DNA of 64,000 bases from the NCBI GenBank assembly GCA_964036295.1, contig OZ038468.1, positions 11,356,183-11,420,182 on the forward strand. The letters are read 5' to 3'. Shown here one piece after another: positions 1 to 14,300 of the stretch. This DNA comes from Plumapathes pennacea. Its lineage: Eukaryota; Cnidaria; Anthozoa; Antipatharia; Myriopathidae. A program made the translations under genes and the position numbers. A model generated the notes under the pieces. That model ran no database searches. It was not told where the DNA came from and saw only the letters and a program-made list of their open reading frames with translations. The first letter of the stretch is position 1; every line of letters begins with the position of its first letter.

Positions 1-2920
1 ACTCTTATCTACCTCGATTTACGTCATCACAATGTTGTGGACTCACAAGGCGCTTCACCGAGTGAGTCCATAGCTAGTTTTGACCATGTGCTGACGTAAA
101 TTGTGGAAAATAAGAGTCCACTCCACGGCAAACCAGTAAAAATTTGTTTTTTACCACAATATTTAGAAATATACAGGAAAGTTTCGTTGTATTTCGCTGC
201 AAAACGTGGCATGCAGGCGTCAGCTGGCGTCAGCATCGTTGTCTGGACTCTTATTTACCACGGTAAATTGACCAATCAGAGAGCGAGAAACTAGTGTGTT
301 GTGGTAAAAATATTTATGCCCTCGGCTTTACTAATTTGTCGAAAGGCTGCGCGAAAGCTTGTCTTTGTTTTCCAGTTCTAGTGGCCCACTGAGAAGGAAC
401 AGGAACAGCGGATATTGCGAAAATTCTGCATGCGAGGTAAAAAGGAGATCATTAATAGGGAGTTTAAGACCACCGTATTCCACAGCCCGCAAACCTTAAA
501 CCGCAAGAAGTCATACGTCATTACGTTTTCAACACCAGAGAGCAGTCCTTAGACAAGTCCAATACCGCAGAGGTAAGTTCCTGTTATTTCAGAATTGGGC
601 TGCAGTGTACGGCAATCTTAAAACTGCGTAATATTTTACCATGTTTGTAACGTAGCAGTGCACCCAACTAGTTTCTAGTTGCTACATTTCAGCTACTTGC
701 TATGAACTCGTACCGTAGCATTGTGCGATTAATTCAGTTATGTGCGCTAGATCACTTGTGTACACAGTGCGCATCTACAGAAAACCCAGCTCAACCGCTG
801 CAACCCTTGCTCTGGAGTGTTCGTCAAAGGGTCTAGTCCGTTAGCGTATTGTATTATTAATAATCACAATATGGTGAATTGTAAACTAAAAAGGCGACCA
901 GGCACATGCCGGACGGTTTGTACAGTACTATTGCGAAATATTGATTTTGATTTTTACTGTGTTTGGACATTGCAGGCAGCCGGAAGAATAATATCACTTC
1001 TTTTTTAAGATCGGGATTTGTATCATAACATGCTACACATTGCGGCTAATAGCTGACTTATGCTTTGTTGGGAGAACACAAAACAAAACTCGGGGGAGAA
1101 CTCCCACATGAAGTACTTGAGCAAATCCTTGTACTTGGTAGTTTGGGCTTTTGATCAAATACAAGGAGAAATATTTATTTGATTGAAGTCTCAGTGTCTA
1201 GAATTACTGGCCCTCTTACACAATTCTTCTGCTACGGTAAGTTCACCAAGGTGCAATTGCATTAAGAGTCCTGCATTCCACATTTAACATCTTCTGTCGG
1301 CTCTACGTTCGCCAAATATTAGTCAGCAATAATTTCAGTGACCTGAGAAGTGTCTGTTTAGGCAAGGACCTTTTTTTCCGAAGGAATATTTCACGGAAGT
1401 GAAGTCAACTCAGGTAAAATGGTTCTTTATGGCGATTTGGTGTTGATAATTGTACTGTCTAAACAAACAAACAATCTCAGATTTCTTCTCAGAAATTGCC
1501 GATTTTGACGAAACAGTTTACCACCCATAACAATAATTGCCTAATATTCATCCGTTTGGCCCTAAAATCACTGTGGAGAGTTAACATGCAGTTATAGTGC
1601 ATTGAATTATGGATTTGCCTGTAAGCGTATATGATTTTTAGAGATATAGCAAGAAAACTACGCAAAGTTTGAACCTCTTTTGCTTAATAGGCGTAAACGG
1701 ATGGTCAATATTTCGCTCTTATTTCTCGTGACTGCCTGTATAAAATATCGAACATTGCATACAGGCAGCTTAACTTTGTTATAGTCCCAGGAAGGTTTCC
1801 TAAAATTTTATGCTATTCTGACAAAAGGCCAAAAAATGAGCATTTTCGAAAAATGCAAAGGTTAAAGATGGCCGATTTTGACAAAAAAGTTTACCACGTG
1901 GTAACAAGGATTTATTTGCAAACATTCATTAGTTTGGTCCAAATATCACTGTGAAGAGTTGACATGAATATTTCTGTGCAATAGATTATGGATTTCATTA
2001 TGAAGTTATGATTTATGGAGATATAGCAAGAAAACTACGTATCATCTTTGAACCCCCTTTTTTTAAAGCGTAAAGAGATGGTCGATGATTGGCTCCAATT
2101 TCTCCCGCCCGCCTGTCTGAAGCTAAACTGCAGCTCTATAAAACAGCTATTTTGCCTTCTCAAACTCATTAATTACGGATGAGGTTATCAACCAGTGGGG
2201 GAGTAGTATTTGGTTAATGCACGAACCTTGATACCTAATCCAAATCACTAGTGACTTTGGATATGTGATCAGGTCTTTTATTGGTCATTGAGGTTTGTGC
2301 TTTCAAATAAGAGAAATCGCGCATTCAGCAACACAACAATGTGTACATCTCTCTGCAACAGACCAAGTGAGATTTTTTTCCCTTCCTGGGGAAATTTTAG
2401 CCTACCTGGGCCGTGGTGAACTTTTCTATTTTACCTGCCCAGTTTTTGTCCTCCCTGGTGTCCTGGTGTACTTTTTACCTTTCCAGTAGAATCTCAATAA
2501 ACCACAAGAAATTTTAACAACCTGAAAGATTTTCTGACCTGGCGAGATTTTGCCGAAAACCTGTGAACATCCAGATCTCACCAGGACTGTTACAGAGGGG
2601 TGTATTTGTGAACAGCGAAATGAAACCACTGGACACTTAGATAAATCAAGAGAGACCCGATGAATAATAGCTCCTGATGAGGTACAAACTTTTGCATTCA
2701 CTCAAACGCAACGTCATTATATCTGGTATAAAGAACAGAAGTTATTGTTATGAAGAGATGTTAATATAGGCATGCTAAATGAATAGTTGGAGAAGCCATA
2801 TTCTCAGCCGAAGCGGCCTTGTGCTTTCATTTGGTTCTTGGTGTTTGGTGATGAAACACTCGCGTCCATTTCTGATATATTACTTATCTTACTTACTGCC
2901 ATCTTGTCTATAATACATCA
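1..2920. other. Non-coding stretch, no gene recognised
   Basis: No open frame here looks like a protein. The sequence is AT-rich with scattered short repeats. Around 449-520 there is a segment (GCAAACCTTAAACCGCAAGAAG) that reappears inverted near 34305-34370, so it is part of a dispersed repeat. Around 2370-2500 short CCTGG-type motifs recur imperfectly. This is downstream flank of the minus-strand basigin-like gene that ends at 3985. Confidence 0.5.
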
Positions 2921-2929
2921 GACAAAATA

Positions 2930-3306
<377 letters not shown>

Positions 3307-3984
3307 ACAACGTACATAATGTGTTTTTCACATTTCAAGCGTTTACGGGGTCCATCTTGCGCAGTCGAACATTGCCGCGGTCTCCTTGTTCACCAGTGGT
3401 GCTACAGCTGAATTCAACGCGATTATCCCTGTAAAAAAAATAACATGCGCGTTGATAAAGCCCTTTTTGTCAACATGCGATTGAGGTAGGGTGTTAATCG
3501 GACATTACATCATACTACTCCCATTGCATTGGAGCTTTGGGGAAAATGGAGGGTTGGGATAGCCTTGGTTGGAAACGAAGAGACAATTATTCCAAGAAAT
3601 ATATTTATAACTCACTTTTGGACTGTTAAATGATGACGAGGTCGTTCAGTTGCAGGATTGTTTGAGGATAAAGGAGATAGACACAATTAAATCAAGATGA
3701 GGTGAAACATTATTCTACATGCATGCATGCATACATCATACATAATCTACTTATCCACGTAATGCCTATGAGTACAAAATGTCTATCATATATTATTTAC
3801 AATAGTCCACTATAAAGTTATCAAGGTAAAATTCTAAAAGCTAAAAAACTAGGAAATACTAATTGTAAAAAATCAAGAAACGAGATAACGTTTAACTTAG
3901 TATTATACAACTTGAATTTAAAATGTACAGCTATTGGAAAGCTGTAAATGCAATATTTGGCTCATTTCTTTCGAAGGAAATCTT

Positions 3985-4100
3985 CTAGTTTATACCTTTT
4001 TCATTCTTGCCTTTCACTCTCCCTGTTATGAAGATGATGACGAATAAAACGATGGCTTCAGTAATAATGCCAATAAATGGCCACAAGGCTCCTAAAGGAT
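3985..4100 (-). CDS. Paralogue A exon 7: basigin-type transmembrane helix and stop
   Basis: Acceptor TTTGCAG (AG at 4102-4101). It continues in phase as DPLGALWPFIGIITEAIVLF then VIIFITGRVKGKNEKGIN and a TAG at 3987-3985. The Pro and the buried Glu in the helix match the basigin family signature. The stop follows a GTATAA that might be a donor, so the true tail could be longer. Confidence 0.82.
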
Positions 4101-7100
4101 CTGCAAAGGGCAGAAAAGTGAAAATTAACACAATAAATTACCACTGATTTTACATTCAGCAAAACTTCACCCAATAGCATAATAGACTACTAGAAATAAG
4201 ATATCCAACTACTACCCGTCACAACAATATTATTCCAAATATTTGAATTATAGAGTTGACATTTTCTAATGCCAGAAAATGTAAACTTGGTAAAAGTAAC
4301 ATATTCAGCCTCGTCACTTCCGTTAGCCAGCGTTTGTCTCAATGGCTACCTAACTCGGTCTGTTTTGTTTTGTTTTTTTTTTTTTGCACAGCCGATGTTA
4401 CACAAATAGTACTGAACTAACTTGTACTTGTGTATAGAGTCTTAGTTTTAAGTTCTTGTTAAATCTTGGCTGAGCTATACACCACTACAAAAATGCACTG
4501 GGATTTGCTGTCCAGTTGTTCAAAGATCGATTAAGCTAACCCAGGATTAACAAAATTCTTTCCCTGTTTGTTTTGGCCAAGAAACTGTTGAGTTTTGACC
4601 AAGACCAACTAAGAAGTTTGTTTTAACTCAAGACTTAGCAAGGAATTTATCTTGTGAGCGAAAAGTTCCCATGTTCAGGCTTAAAATTAACAATAAAGTT
4701 TCGATCCAATCCAGAATTAGCCTAATCGTGCTTTAAACGGGCCAGGTTCTGCACAGTATCTTGATTTTGATAGACAAATGACTGAAATCTAGGGCGAGGG
4801 GCATCTGTAAATATCGTTTTTCTTGTAAAACTATTTGTGCGATCATTTATTTGCTGACGTCAGTGACAGCAAAAATTGCAACAAACTCAGTAGGTGGAAT
4901 GTTTAGTTCAGAGCCACTCATTTATACAGGAAGTGTATAACTTACAACTATATATATGTACTGTACAACTTTCTAATGCGCATGAACATGAAAGTGGCTA
5001 ATTTTGTTTTAATGTCCGCACCTTTAACTCGCAAAGTCCACTCCTGACAACCTTCTGAACTGTCTGAACAATTAGTTGGCAAGCAGCAAAAGTATTTGCC
5101 GCGGTCTTCATAAGTCACATCCTCGATGTTCAGAACATAAAAGGAGTTCGTGTCTTTCCTTGTGATGCTGTAGCGGTCTTCTGTGTCGTCTAGAAACATG
5201 AACGCGAGTAAAATCAATTATCTGCGACTTGGGTGACTCAAGCAACTCAATATAAAACATACTTCTAAGCTTTTAAGTCTGTGGAGTAAAGATAAAACAA
5301 ACAAGGTTCCCACGCTCCCAGGTGGCGCGTTTAATACATTTACTTTACTCACTTATACAACGAAGCTTCTTCTCGTTTTTCCTCTGTCTTTTCCACTCCA
5401 CTCGCAGAGGGAATCCTATGGCACCGCACTCAAACTTGACCTCCTCTCCTTTCTTGTACTTTAATTCCTGGTTTGCTATGTCACTAACGAATTTAGGTTT
5501 CACTGTAAACATGCAATGAGCGAATAAGTGAACGGTCGGGCATGTCTTTAATAATTAGATGCAACTTATTTTTATATATCGTCCATTCTACAACTGCAGC
5601 GGAAGATCGAGCATCAGATCCACTGCTGGACGCCATGTTGGATTTCAAACTTAAAAACATTGGGCGAAATTTAATTAAAAGCCGCGCATGCGCATCTCAT
5701 GACACCATCGTTTAAGAATACGGAAAAAATAGTCAACTCAATATCGGCGTAATCAGCTTTACTTGCCAGCTTCTTTCGGCCAAGAGTATAAGATAAAAGC
5801 TAAAAGGGATGACTCAGAAGGACCTGACGTTATTATACATGTTATGGACATATCCGAAGGGTTAGAGTTAGGATTAAGGGTTTAGGGTTAGAATTAAGAG
5901 TTAGGGTTAGGATTATGGGTTTAGGGTAAGAATTAAGAGTTAGGGTTAGGATTATGGGTTAGGGTTAGGGTTGAAACTTTGGATTAGTACATGTTAAAAA
6001 GGGATGACTCAAAAGGACATCAGGTCCTTTTGAGTCATCCCTTTAGTCTCGTTCTCGTCCAGCCAGATTATAAACCCGTTGCTAGCCGAACCCGCGAACT
6101 AACCAATCACCTGTGTGATATAAGAGTTAATGAAATACTAATTCCTTTTCTTTAAAAAGTAAGTAGATGTCCTGAAAACAATTGGCATTCTGTGCAATGC
6201 CCTCACCTGAAACTGTAACATTTCCCGTGATCTTGACTTCTGTTTTCTTACGCAGCTCAACAAGGAGAGTGCATGTGTACGTTCCACCATCCTTCGGCTC
6301 CACGCTGCCAATAGTGAAAGGTTTTAATGTTTCAGCTGGGTTACCTGGATTAGGGTTCATTACTTCCTTTAAAAGCTTGTCGTCCTTCGTCCATGTAATT
6401 GTTTTCAGCTTCGTATCGTCTTCTTTTTCCTGGTAAGTCACGTTGCACGTCAAAGAGACTTTGTCTTTGAGGTTAGCGACAACATTGGCAGAAACTTGGA
6501 TGAGTGGAACATACTTTTCTGTTGAAAACAAGTTATTTATCAATTATTGTATGCAGTCAACTCTCTCTAAGCGTACAGCATGCAGATTTGGTTCTTGCCG
6601 ATTTTCACTTATTTATCTGTGACTGAACTCTCTCTAAGGCGAACACCTCTATAAGGCGGACACTAAATGCTAATCCCGAGGGTGTCCGCCTTAGGGAGAG
6701 TTCACTGCACACTGTAAAAGATGTATTTCTGGAATTTCCTCTTTACCAACAATAGTCCAGTTTTCAAGGTTGCGCGCGCATCCAAGCTTGACGGACCACA
6801 ACCTTCGATATAAGAATTGTTTAGCGAGCTCTCACGCGTGAATGATGTAGAAAACTGCTTTAATTTGAAATTCTAGATAGCGGTCCTAACTCAAACAAGG
6901 ACGCAACGTGAAGCATGCATCTGTGTCAAGGACGAGTACAGTCCTCCGTAAAAGAAAGTTGATAGTTGATAATCAGTTTAAAGTCTTGGTCTGTCAAGCT
7001 TGTATGCGCGCGCAACCTTGAGAAACTGGTCTAATCTTACTAGGAATAACGCAGACATCGAAGCCGATTTGGTCCACTCTTTTGCTGTTACCACTTTCGA

Positions 7101-8274
7101 AAAACCAGCATTCATACTTTGTTGCATCTGATTTTTTAGTGCTGCCGTCCTTTTCTGTCACATTTTTTATGTACATTGTAGTCAGGAGCTTCATGTTTCC
7201 CACTGTAATATAAAATGATTAAAAAATAATAGCTAGAAATTACGACAAAACTTAATAACTACCCCCCTCGTGCAACTAATAGAAAAAATAATTTAGACCA
7301 AAGCCCCCGCACCACCACACCAGAGCTGCTATAGAGTAAAAATATAAGTTATACGGAGAAGTACGTCGAAAATTCTGTATCGCTTAACGTAACCTTCCAT
7401 GACTGCATGTGTTCTTGTTGATTCCTGGAGTTCAATATAAAGTTTAAACGGCCAGTGGTTTAGTTTACTTGTGCTTTATACTGAAATTCAGGTTTAATGT
7501 CTTAACCCTCTAGCGTACGCGCCATACACCAAATATGGGCGAGGAGTTTGGACCTCACCCCACCCCTCCCCATTGGGTTTTGTTACGTTTGAGTGCATAG
7601 GTCAATGTGCCACCCCACCCCCCTGATCCCGCAGTGCCTGTTGCTTTAAAAATAGTTGGTGTACTCACTCTCTCTCTGTGGTTTAAAAGTCACACGTGGT
7701 TCTTGCCCTGTCAGGTTGTGAAATTGTCCATTTATCTCCTTCATGAAAACAATACGATCAGGCATTGTCTTGTTTTCTAAGTCGCGGGTAACACACGTAA
7801 CAGCAACGTCAGTCCCTTCCACCGGGCAGATGTTCTTTGGGAAAGGCTTTATTATATCGATTTTCGCTGCATACACAAAAAGAACATACAGTGTGCTAAA
7901 AAATAAGCCATCATCAAATGAGCTTAGCTGTGTAAATTTCGTCAGTGTAAGCATAAACTTAAATATTATGAAATAATATCCGGGCGCTTTGAATGTTTCT
8001 GCAGTTCTGTTATTGATCTTCACCATGCTTCGACGAGTTTGTGCGAATTGTACAGCACAGTATAGTACAGATAATTTTGCGCACTCATCTTTCACTGGTG
8101 TGGTTCATCACACTGTTAATACCCAATGTGAATTTACGACACAAAAACAAAATTTAGGAATAATCAAAATGAAAACGGAGAAGCCGAAACAGAAGTTCAT
8201 ATAGTACCGTAAAATTGGAACAGCTGCATCTTCTTATTTAAAACTGAATAGAAAACATCGGACTATCATTTCTG

Positions 8275-8339
<65 letters not shown>

Positions 8340-11300
8340 TTTTTCACGTTAATGCGCTCCTCTTAGCTCTATTCTTTCTAACAGTAGCCGGGATGGCCAA
8401 TAAATGCAAATAAGCTGGCAGGTCTGAAATGATCGTCTTTTACAGTGTACTTTTGTCTTATTTTTCTTCAGCCGATGACGAGATATAGCAAGATAGTGAG
8501 CCATTTTTAGGTTCTTTTAATCGAAAACGTGATGTGCGAGGTAATAATTTGCTCTTACTACTCGCGACAGGAACATTTCCTGAAAGTTTCATGCGATTTT
8601 GATATTTGGCTTTGTTGTGGACCTGCTGGCTGCCCACTGCCATTATCTCCCAGTCACAATGCTACTGGCCGACAAACTGCCTTCTGACACAACGCCAACT
8701 GAAGTCAAAGACTTTGCACACCCGGGAACTCAAACGCTGTCCGGCGTGAGGCTGCTGTATTCGTAGGCTATCGTATTCTGGTGGATTTCCCTTATTTGCT
8801 TTGAAGGGAACACATCGTTACTGGAAAACCTGCTTACCGGTCAATAATCCCCAACATAATTAGTTGGGACACTCTCGGAAGTGCGTATATTCAGCGGGAG
8901 GTGCAGTTACTCGGCTTCCTCCCTTACCCAATGTTGGTTCTAGACACTGTGACACAAAATAAACATTGGAAACGGGAAAGTGCAAAGTGTCCCAGCAATT
9001 ATGTCGAAGATTGTAGCTGGACCGGTCGTACAGTGTTGACGGCAAAAGCTATTATAGGACATTCAAGTCTATAGAGAGACCATTAAGTACCGATGACACT
9101 GACACTGATCGTTGACTCAAAATGGCGACACCAGCAAGCACAAATTTGGCATGCTTTACCAAGCATTTATCATTGATCGTATTGACGGCTTTCCTTAATT
9201 TATTCACTTTGGAGAGAACCCAATGCTAGAAGTAGCACCATAAGATTAACGAGATCCCTAAATTAAGTACTTTTGTGGCTACCACCGCCTCAAAAACCGT
9301 ATTAATTTAGGAATTATATTTAATAACTTTCAGATCCTCAGACGTTGTGTTCACGCAGTGTCTATTGTTATTTGGATTGTAAACAAACATGCACTTAGAA
9401 TATTTATTCTGAAAGTTTGTACGAAGACGCGACAATGGTCGACAATGAAAGTTATTGTGACGCTTTATATGTTTGGATACATTAAACATTAGCTCATACA
9501 GCAATTTTTGGTCGACTGTAATACAATACGCAGCGCGGCTGCCAATCCAGCTCCTTCCTTCTTACATGTGGTCGCGAGTCATTATATAATAATTATGCCT
9601 TCGGGAAACGTACATGCAACCTACACGCCATCTATGTACAGTGTTTTCTCGCTTGTTCTGGTCTATCGCTTCGCTTTTGTGAAGTATATTCAGTTATAAA
9701 CCTCGCCAAGAAGATATCTTAGGATCAACACTGTTTAAGGATCAACAATTTTTCAAGTTGGAATAATGGCTAAATGATGTGTTTATTGTCATAGCTACGT
9801 TTTGTATCCAAACTCTTGCAAAGCAACAGACGGAATAACCATCCACTTTCGGTTTCTAACTCGTGTAAAGTCTCAGGGGGGAGGGTGGAGGGTACTCCTC
9901 ATAATTTTGGATGGAAGCGTGACGCACGGTTTTGAAACCCTTACCTTATTTTAGACTTGTATCACACATTTCTTTTCCCCTTTTCAGACCTGGTTACCAA
10001 AATGCGCACACTATTCAAGATACACGAACCAAAATTGATACCCAATACCCAACTTATACGTACCCACAATAAAATGATTGAAAACGATACCCGCCTTAGT
10101 GGGGATGTGTGGGGGTGGGGGATGCTCGTACAGTAAACTTGATCGAGCGATATTTTATTGTCTTAGGCTCCGGTCGCACTCGTAACTTTAACGACATAAA
10201 TATCGCCATTTTCAAACAGCGCCTGTCACCAGAAATATATGTCAGCAAGTTGCTACCAAACATTGAAGAAGCCGTCATATTGCTCTCGATGCTGAGATAT
10301 CATCAACTAAACTTCCAAGTGCGACCGGGCCCTTATTCATTTTTTTGTTCAAGTGGAAACTGCACGCTTCGTGATGGTTTTGATTACTACGGAAAAAAGT
10401 TGTGCATTGAAAACGCGCGTTTCTTATGTTTTGCTCGCTGAACATAGAACAATCGAAATAAGGCATGACACAGCATCACGCGTTGTATCTGTTAAGACTT
10501 GTTCGAAACCCAGACACACTACCCCAGTGTCACACGTACTTCAGTAGAAAATATAGATATTTCCGTAGTATAAGATATCCTGGTTTTTTATTTCGCTGAC
10601 ACGTACAAGTAATTGAGATAAATAAGAAAGACCGTTTGTGTGTGAAGCGATCTGCCATATATATTTTTACAATAACACGTCAGTTTCCCGCTTTGTGGTT
10701 GGTTAATTTTCATTATCACTAAAAGAACAGACACATAAATTACAGCGCTGACGACAGTGGGCTTGGAGGAAGAATTTGAATTCACTTCAATTTTAACATT
10801 CTTCAACATTCCTAATTGAAGTAGAGAACCAGAAGTGCTCAGATGCAAAACTTCTTGACTGAGCTTTGTCTTGAAATTGTCGAGAAAACCGAACGTCTAG
10901 CTTCATTTCTTTCCAACGCCGTCTTCGACAGAACCTCCGATGCACATCTTTTTGACAATGTTATAACACGTTTCGTCATTAATAAGAGGACAGATACATA
11001 AAAAAACTGACGTCAATTTGTTAAATTTCAGCTACATTGGTTGAAACGGTTAAAGACTGTAACAAAACGTGTACCAATTCTCTCATGTGTTTTTGTTTTT
11101 GTTTTTGCTAATACTATGCTTTCATAGGTTTGTTTACGCACTTGACTTGCACGCGAGGGGTTTACACGGGCAGGGATGACGGTGTAAGAGTCTTTCTTGC
11201 CCCCCTGGCAAAAATGCCTCCCCGGGCTTTTTTGCCTAGGCAAAAATGCGTCCCCAGGCTTTTTTGCCCAGGTAAAAATGCCTCCCCGGGCGTTTTTGCC

Positions 11301-14300
11301 CAGGCAAAAAGGCCCTCTCTGGGCAAAAATGTCCCCCCTTCGCAAAATCATCGATTTCGAGTTACAGGTAATTCTGATCAACAAATCCGTGCGCAGCTCG
11401 TCCGTGCGTAAACATACGATACTAAAATGATCAAATTCAGAACAGTGAACTCTAGCTAGACATCTGGATGTAATCAATTCATACTGTCAAGTGCTGCGTG
11501 ACCTGCAGGTCTCTTTGATGAACTGTTTCGGAGGGGTGAGGTGGGCGGACGGAGAGGTCTCTCTCGGAAGACATTTCAGTTCAGTGATCTGGGAACTTTT
11601 CAACTAATACTGTATCAAATAATAGCTTACCCACGTTGTGCCTCTAATAGTACACTTTTACCTTTTCAATTGCGTTTAGTAACTTGACAGCCGGATACAC
11701 TAATTATTCAGTGGTGGACGAGAAACAAGTACTCCAAACGTTAATATTTCACGTTCAAACTTTACCCTGTACAGAATGTCATTGAAGTCGTTTGTTTCTA
11801 AATACAACGGCAAATATTTACTTGGTCTTTGTTGAAATACATTCCAGTTAAGTGGGAAAAGCACAAGTTGCGACCCTTAATATGATTATTGTACTTTGAT
11901 TAGCAATTGTAACTTGACATATCATGTCGGATACAATGGACTTATCATAGGCGAAAGCCAGATTGTCCAAAACGGCACACATTTGTACTGATTGCCGAGG
12001 GCACGGAGCAGAACGAACTCACAGGTCACTAACATAACACTTTAATTACAAACGGTCTGAACGCTACGAGGAACCTCAGAAATCCCCTTCACAAGTCTAA
12101 AGTACACGTACAGTCATACAGTAGAACAAAGGCTATGCAAAAAAGCGAAACAATAAAGAAAGGCTAGTTCCCAATAATAATCAAGTATTGTACTAAACGG
12201 ATATTCCAAAGATATCTGAGTTGTGACTCAATAGATTCAGACACGTACTGTATTGTAATCACTAACTAAACGCAACACAGTGATCAGTGTTGGTTACAAT
12301 ATGATTAAACAAAATAAAAGAACGAACTTTTTAAATAATAGCTTGCCCGAAAGACTATCAAAACAGCAATTTGAAATTTTCTGTCGAAGATGACAAGGGT
12401 TTTGCCCTCGGAAATGCCAAGACAATCAATGACAGAGAAATCGCAGGCAGCCCACAAATTTATTTTAGAAAAGTTTCAAAGCAAACCTCAAACCTGAATT
12501 TCAAAGTTCTCGAAATGGAAGGGAAAGAATATAAAAAAGTGAGGAGGGTAGTACCCTCCTTCCCCCTCTCCCCTGAGTTCTATTTTTTTTTTTCTGCGTG
12601 TTTTCTTTTCTCTCCATTGGCCCTCCCCTTCCGTTTGAGGAGGTGTTAAACAGACGCCGTGGTCAACCAACGTGACGCGCGTCACGGAAGGTGCACGCTC
12701 CCTGTGGAGTAAGATAAGAAAGTCCGGAATCGGTGTCACATTTTGGCGCAACTGAATAATTCTCTTTTATGACGCCTTAGAAGAGTCCTGGTATTGTGCT
12801 AACCTTTTTGAATATGCCTTTGTTTGTATTTAAGTATCCTTGTTTGGCTAGAGTTATTAGCAACTATTGAAACGACCTTTCTGAACGCCGGGCATTTTAG
12901 CCCAGGGGGGGGGGGGGGGGGGGGGGGGAAACTTTAGCGGGGAGGTAATTTCACGGTACTTTTGGTTGCCGACAAACGTTTCAGGACCGTACAAGAAGTC
13001 GAAGCGTCCTTTTCCTTCAAGGATACGTCGGTCTTCGTCTGCGTTCTCCCCCACAAACGCAGCTTTGAAACCAATTGATCAAAGGTATGCGACCTGGTCT
13101 TGTATGATCGACGACAGAGGAGACAGAACAACGACCAGCGGAGAAGCGGGGAAGTTCTGGCCCGCAGCATTCATCGCTTTCGCAACGACTGGCAAAACTT
13201 GAAAGGTCAAACTCTTGCCAGATCCCGTTGGCAGCTTTCCAAACACATCTCTTCCCTTCACAACATTCTCCACGATCAATTTCTGCTCGGCTTTCAACTC
13301 CTTGACATTTGGAAATAATCACACAGAAAATTTAATAGCTTCTCCCATCTTGCCGAACGAAACGTAAACGCGCTTAATCTTTTAATCTTTTGATGGACTT
13401 TTGACAGGCGGCATTTGACGACAATCGCTGATTGGGCGAAAAAATACAATTGATAAATTTTTTCGCCCAATCGGCGGCGCGCCTGTCTCACGCCTTCAAT
13501 ACTGGTCTGAACAGACTGTGTTCCCAGGGGCTCTTTTCCTCCTCTTCGTTTCTCCCCCCTCCCCCTCCCCCTCCGCCGCTTTTTGCCCGCCGTTCTTTTC
13601 ACCGCCGCCCCACGATCTGCCCCTGGGTCTCCGAGGATGTGAGATTCACGGATCGACTGGCTTTTTTTACGACTCGTGAATATATTAGACGAGTTGTACG
13701 ACTCGTGCGAATGGGCACATAGTCAATGAGATTCACGGATCGACTGGCTTTGTTTACGACTCGTGAATATATTAGACGAGTTGTACGACTCGTGCGAATG
13801 GGCACATAGTCAATGAGATTCACGGATCGACTGGCTTTGTTTACGACTCGTGAATACATTAGACGAGTTGTACGACTCGTACGAGTCGACAATTCACTTT
13901 TACGACTCGTTACGAGCCGTAGTATTGGACATGTGATCCTGCCTAACCTTCGATTTGCTCGAATTCAACTGTTTCTATGATTTTTTCAGCTCCTGATAGA
14001 GCTGTGTCTTGAGCGCTAATTCTGTTTGCTTATATTTTTCTCGACTTAATAATGGACGACTGTCGGCAAAGATGGCCAACTCTGACCGACTGTCGATCGA
14101 CACGTCGGTCGACTGTCAGCTACTGTCGATGCCTTTTTTTTTTTCCGCGCAAAACTTCGCAATGCAACTCGGTACAGTACTATGTCGCATGATTTCGTGG
14201 GCGATCTTTTAGCCCGAATCAGGCAGGCGCGAAAAGCGTTCATTTGCTCTACCTTTCTGTAGAAATCATGCTTTTCATGTGACCCACAAATTACCAGGAA

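Noticed and set aside
12371..12649. 92-aa plus-strand open frame
   Set aside because: No recognisable domain, ends in a T-rich low-complexity stretch, inside an intron on the other strand.
13599..13892. 97-aa repeat protein
   Set aside because: Produced by the 87-bp tandem repeat; no start context, domain or splice support.
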